A DNA stretch of 64,000 bases from Chryseobacterium limigenitum. GTDB lineage: Bacteria; Bacteroidota; Bacteroidia; Flavobacteriales; Weeksellaceae. Every line of letters begins with the position of its first letter. Positions within the stretch are counted from its first letter, which is position 1. Shown in pieces: positions 62,706-64,000 of this stretch. The position numbers and the translations under genes were made by a program. The stretch is from the NCBI RefSeq assembly GCF_900114875.1, contig NZ_FPKW01000012.1, forward strand, positions 1 to 64,000. The letters run 5' to 3'. Under the pieces are notes generated by a model. That model ran no database searches, was not told the DNA's origin, and saw nothing but the letters and a program-made list of their open reading frames with translations.

Positions 62706-62736
62706 AAAAAAACCACGATTGGGGAATCGTGGTTTT
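62706..62736 (-). terminator. Terminator of the upstream T9SS type B gene
   Basis: AAACCACGATT and AATCGTGGTTT form a perfect 11-base stem with a GGGG loop and a T run on the minus strand. It separates the two tandem surface-protein genes. Confidence 0.85.
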
Positions 62737-62757
62737 AATTAAAATATTTTAAATTAA

Positions 62758-64000
62758 TTATTCTCTGTTTTTCACTAAGATCCAACCGGAGAATTTAATT
62801 GGAGTTTGCTTTTTATTAGGCTCGTTCCAGCTGATATCGTACCAGTAATTTCCTGTGGATACTTTATTGGTTCCGTTTGTAGTTCCGCCCCATTTGTATC
62901 CGTTTGTTTTATCTGCCTGATAGATTTTGCTTCCGTATCTGTCGAAGATATTCACAACCAAATTAGGCTTGTGAGCTAGTGCTGAATAATCAATAAAATC
63001 ATTAACGCCGTCATTATTAGGTGTAATTACGTTGATCAGATTAGGAATTGTAATTTCAACCTCAATAGGATTACAGTCATAAGCATCTTTTACATATACC
63101 GTTCCGTTTCCTCTAGGAACGTCTTTAAATATGTTTGAATCCTGCCAATTGATATTATCCATAGAATATTTATATGGAGCCGTTCCACCAACCACATAGG
63201 CAGTCACAGTGTTGTTTGTAATATCAATGTTTGAGATAACGGGTTGCTCAGAAGAATATACAGTTACCGTTTGTTTTGTAATACAGTCACCTGTTTTTAG
63301 TTTTACCCAATAAGTACCAACCCCTACGTTATTGATAGACGGAGTTATCGCGCCTGTGCTCCATTCATAAGCATTAAAACCTGGACCTGCATCCAGCGTT
63401 GTTTTGTCTTCCATACAGATGATCTTATCTTCCAATATAGCAGATTTTACAGGTGCAAGGACGATAAGCGTAACTTCAGCTACACTGAAACATCCGTTTG
63501 CGTTTGTCACTCTTATATATACAACACCGTTTGGTGCGATGTAGTTTGTTGGATTATTAATTTCATTCGTCCCATTTGCAGCATCAGTAGGAGATGGGAA
63601 ATATCTTTTAGTAACTCCCGGTTCTGTAGAAACGCTGGCTAAAGTAAGATTAAATAATGCCGTTGCCGGATTAGTTTCAATGAAACAAGATCTTAAAGTT
63701 GCATTATTGACTACCGGACTTTTTGATACGGTTAAATTTAAAGTAATCTGCTCACAATCCACAAAATTTGGATCATTACCACAGAATTTATAAACAATTT
63801 TATCTGTCCCAAAATATCCAACGGTTGGAACGTAAGTGATTACACCTGTTACAGGGTCTACACCTGCTGTACCATTTGCAGGAGGAGTAATAATCGTTAC
63901 AGTTCCCGGAACAGGAACCTGACTTGAAGTCGTAAACTGAGGAACGATATTTAAAAGACCCTCACAAACAGTCATTGCTTTTGTTGTCTCTTGAAGGCAA
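62758..64000 (-). CDS. T9SS type B surface protein, C-terminal part (gene continues past the window)
   Basis: At least 413 residues, open to the right edge. The methionine codon at 63973-63975 is internal: the residues before it (CLQETTKA) align with the upstream side of the same repeat in the neighbouring protein (CLKQTTAI). The C-terminus parallels that protein: LDAGPGFNAYEWSTGAITPS, NTVTAYVVGGTAPYKYSMDN, INVITPNNDGVNDFIDYSAL, NIFDRYGSKIYQ and SGWILVKNRE, a T9SS type B module. Tandem duplication is likely. The N-terminal domains are not in the window. Confidence 0.9.
   Translation of the reverse strand, partial: CLQETTKAMTVCEGLLNIVPQFTTSSQVPVPGTVTIITPPANGTAGVDPVTGVITYVPTVGYFGTDKIVYKFCGNDPNFVDCEQITLNLTVSKSPVVNNATLRSCFIETNPATALFNLTLASVSTEPGVTKRYFPSPTDAANGTNEINNPTNYIAPNGVVYIRVTNANGCFSVAEVTLIVLAPVKSAILEDKIICMEDKTTLDAGPGFNAYEWSTGAITPSINNVGVGTYWVKLKTGDCITKQTVTVYSSEQPVISNIDITNNTVTAYVVGGTAPYKYSMDNINWQDSNIFKDVPRGNGTVYVKDAYDCNPIEVEITIPNLINVITPNNDGVNDFIDYSALAHKPNLVVNIFDRYGSKIYQADKTNGYKWGGTTNGTNKVSTGNYWYDISWNEPNKKQTPIKFSGWILVKNRE

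Noticed and set aside
59246..64000. CRISPR-like or tandem DNA repeats in the long surface-protein genes
   Set aside because: The periodicity is of protein domains, with diverged DNA; no direct repeats with unique spacers were seen.

Overview
The window looks like a chromosomal segment of a low-GC Bacteroidota bacterium, most likely family Weeksellaceae (Chryseobacterium or a close relative). The signs are two SusC/SusD pairs, many secreted proteins with type IX secretion (T9SS) C-terminal signals, DUF4252, DUF3667 and DUF4407 proteins, an alternative bacterial GlmU-like enzyme, a fused isobutyryl-CoA mutase, the absence of obvious Shine-Dalgarno sites, and many exact TAnnTTTG -7 promoter boxes. 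No tRNA, rRNA or CRISPR array was seen. The assignment rests on gene families only.

Layout. 1-415: the end of an ISAon1/ISL3-type transposase gene abutting a truncated IS1595-type transposase. 802-5628: a SusC/SusD pair on the + strand. 5707-11008 (- strand): a five-gene operon encoding two paralogous small exported beta proteins, a PapD-like periplasmic protein, a 920-residue outer-membrane barrel protein and a small terminal exported protein. This resembles a chaperone-usher pilus operon and is the best candidate here for an undescribed system. 11244-18313 (- strand): susC-susD-phospholipase C, with a palindrome just upstream of the predicted promoter. 18502-23979 (- strand): Omp85-like barrel, SDR oxidoreductase, aroA, MazG-like pyrophosphohydrolase and a beta-helix lipoprotein.

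24163-30848 (+ strand): ribosomal protein L31 type B, GlmU-like enzyme, an ECF sigma/anti-sigma-like pair followed by two DUF4252 proteins, a possible small RNA gene between two copies of a terminator-bearing repeat, and guaB. 31039-42484: a cytosolic DsbA-like protein and peroxiredoxin, two related M43 metalloproteases, a T9SS cargo co-directional with an exported tail-collar protein, DUF4407, small lipoproteins, ruvC, and an M64-type peptidase with a partner gene. 42546-51343: a 2H phosphoesterase, PadR plus two related membrane proteins, a beta-lactamase-fold lipoprotein, a membrane protein with a carboxypeptidase-like domain, a Dph6-like PP-loop protein and the IcmF-type mutase. 51527-55176: small membrane protein, DUF3667, and the ribosomal operon rplM-rpsI-rpsB. 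55251-64000 (- strand): three related small secreted proteins around trmB, a short carboxypeptidase-like-domain protein, and two large tandem T9SS type B surface proteins, the last cut by the window edge.

Functionally the window is mostly envelope and secretion biology (nutrient import, surface display, secreted proteolysis) with scattered housekeeping genes. Start sites were often moved downstream of the longest reading frame because a -7 box overlaps the longer start or because a signal peptide begins at an internal ATG.
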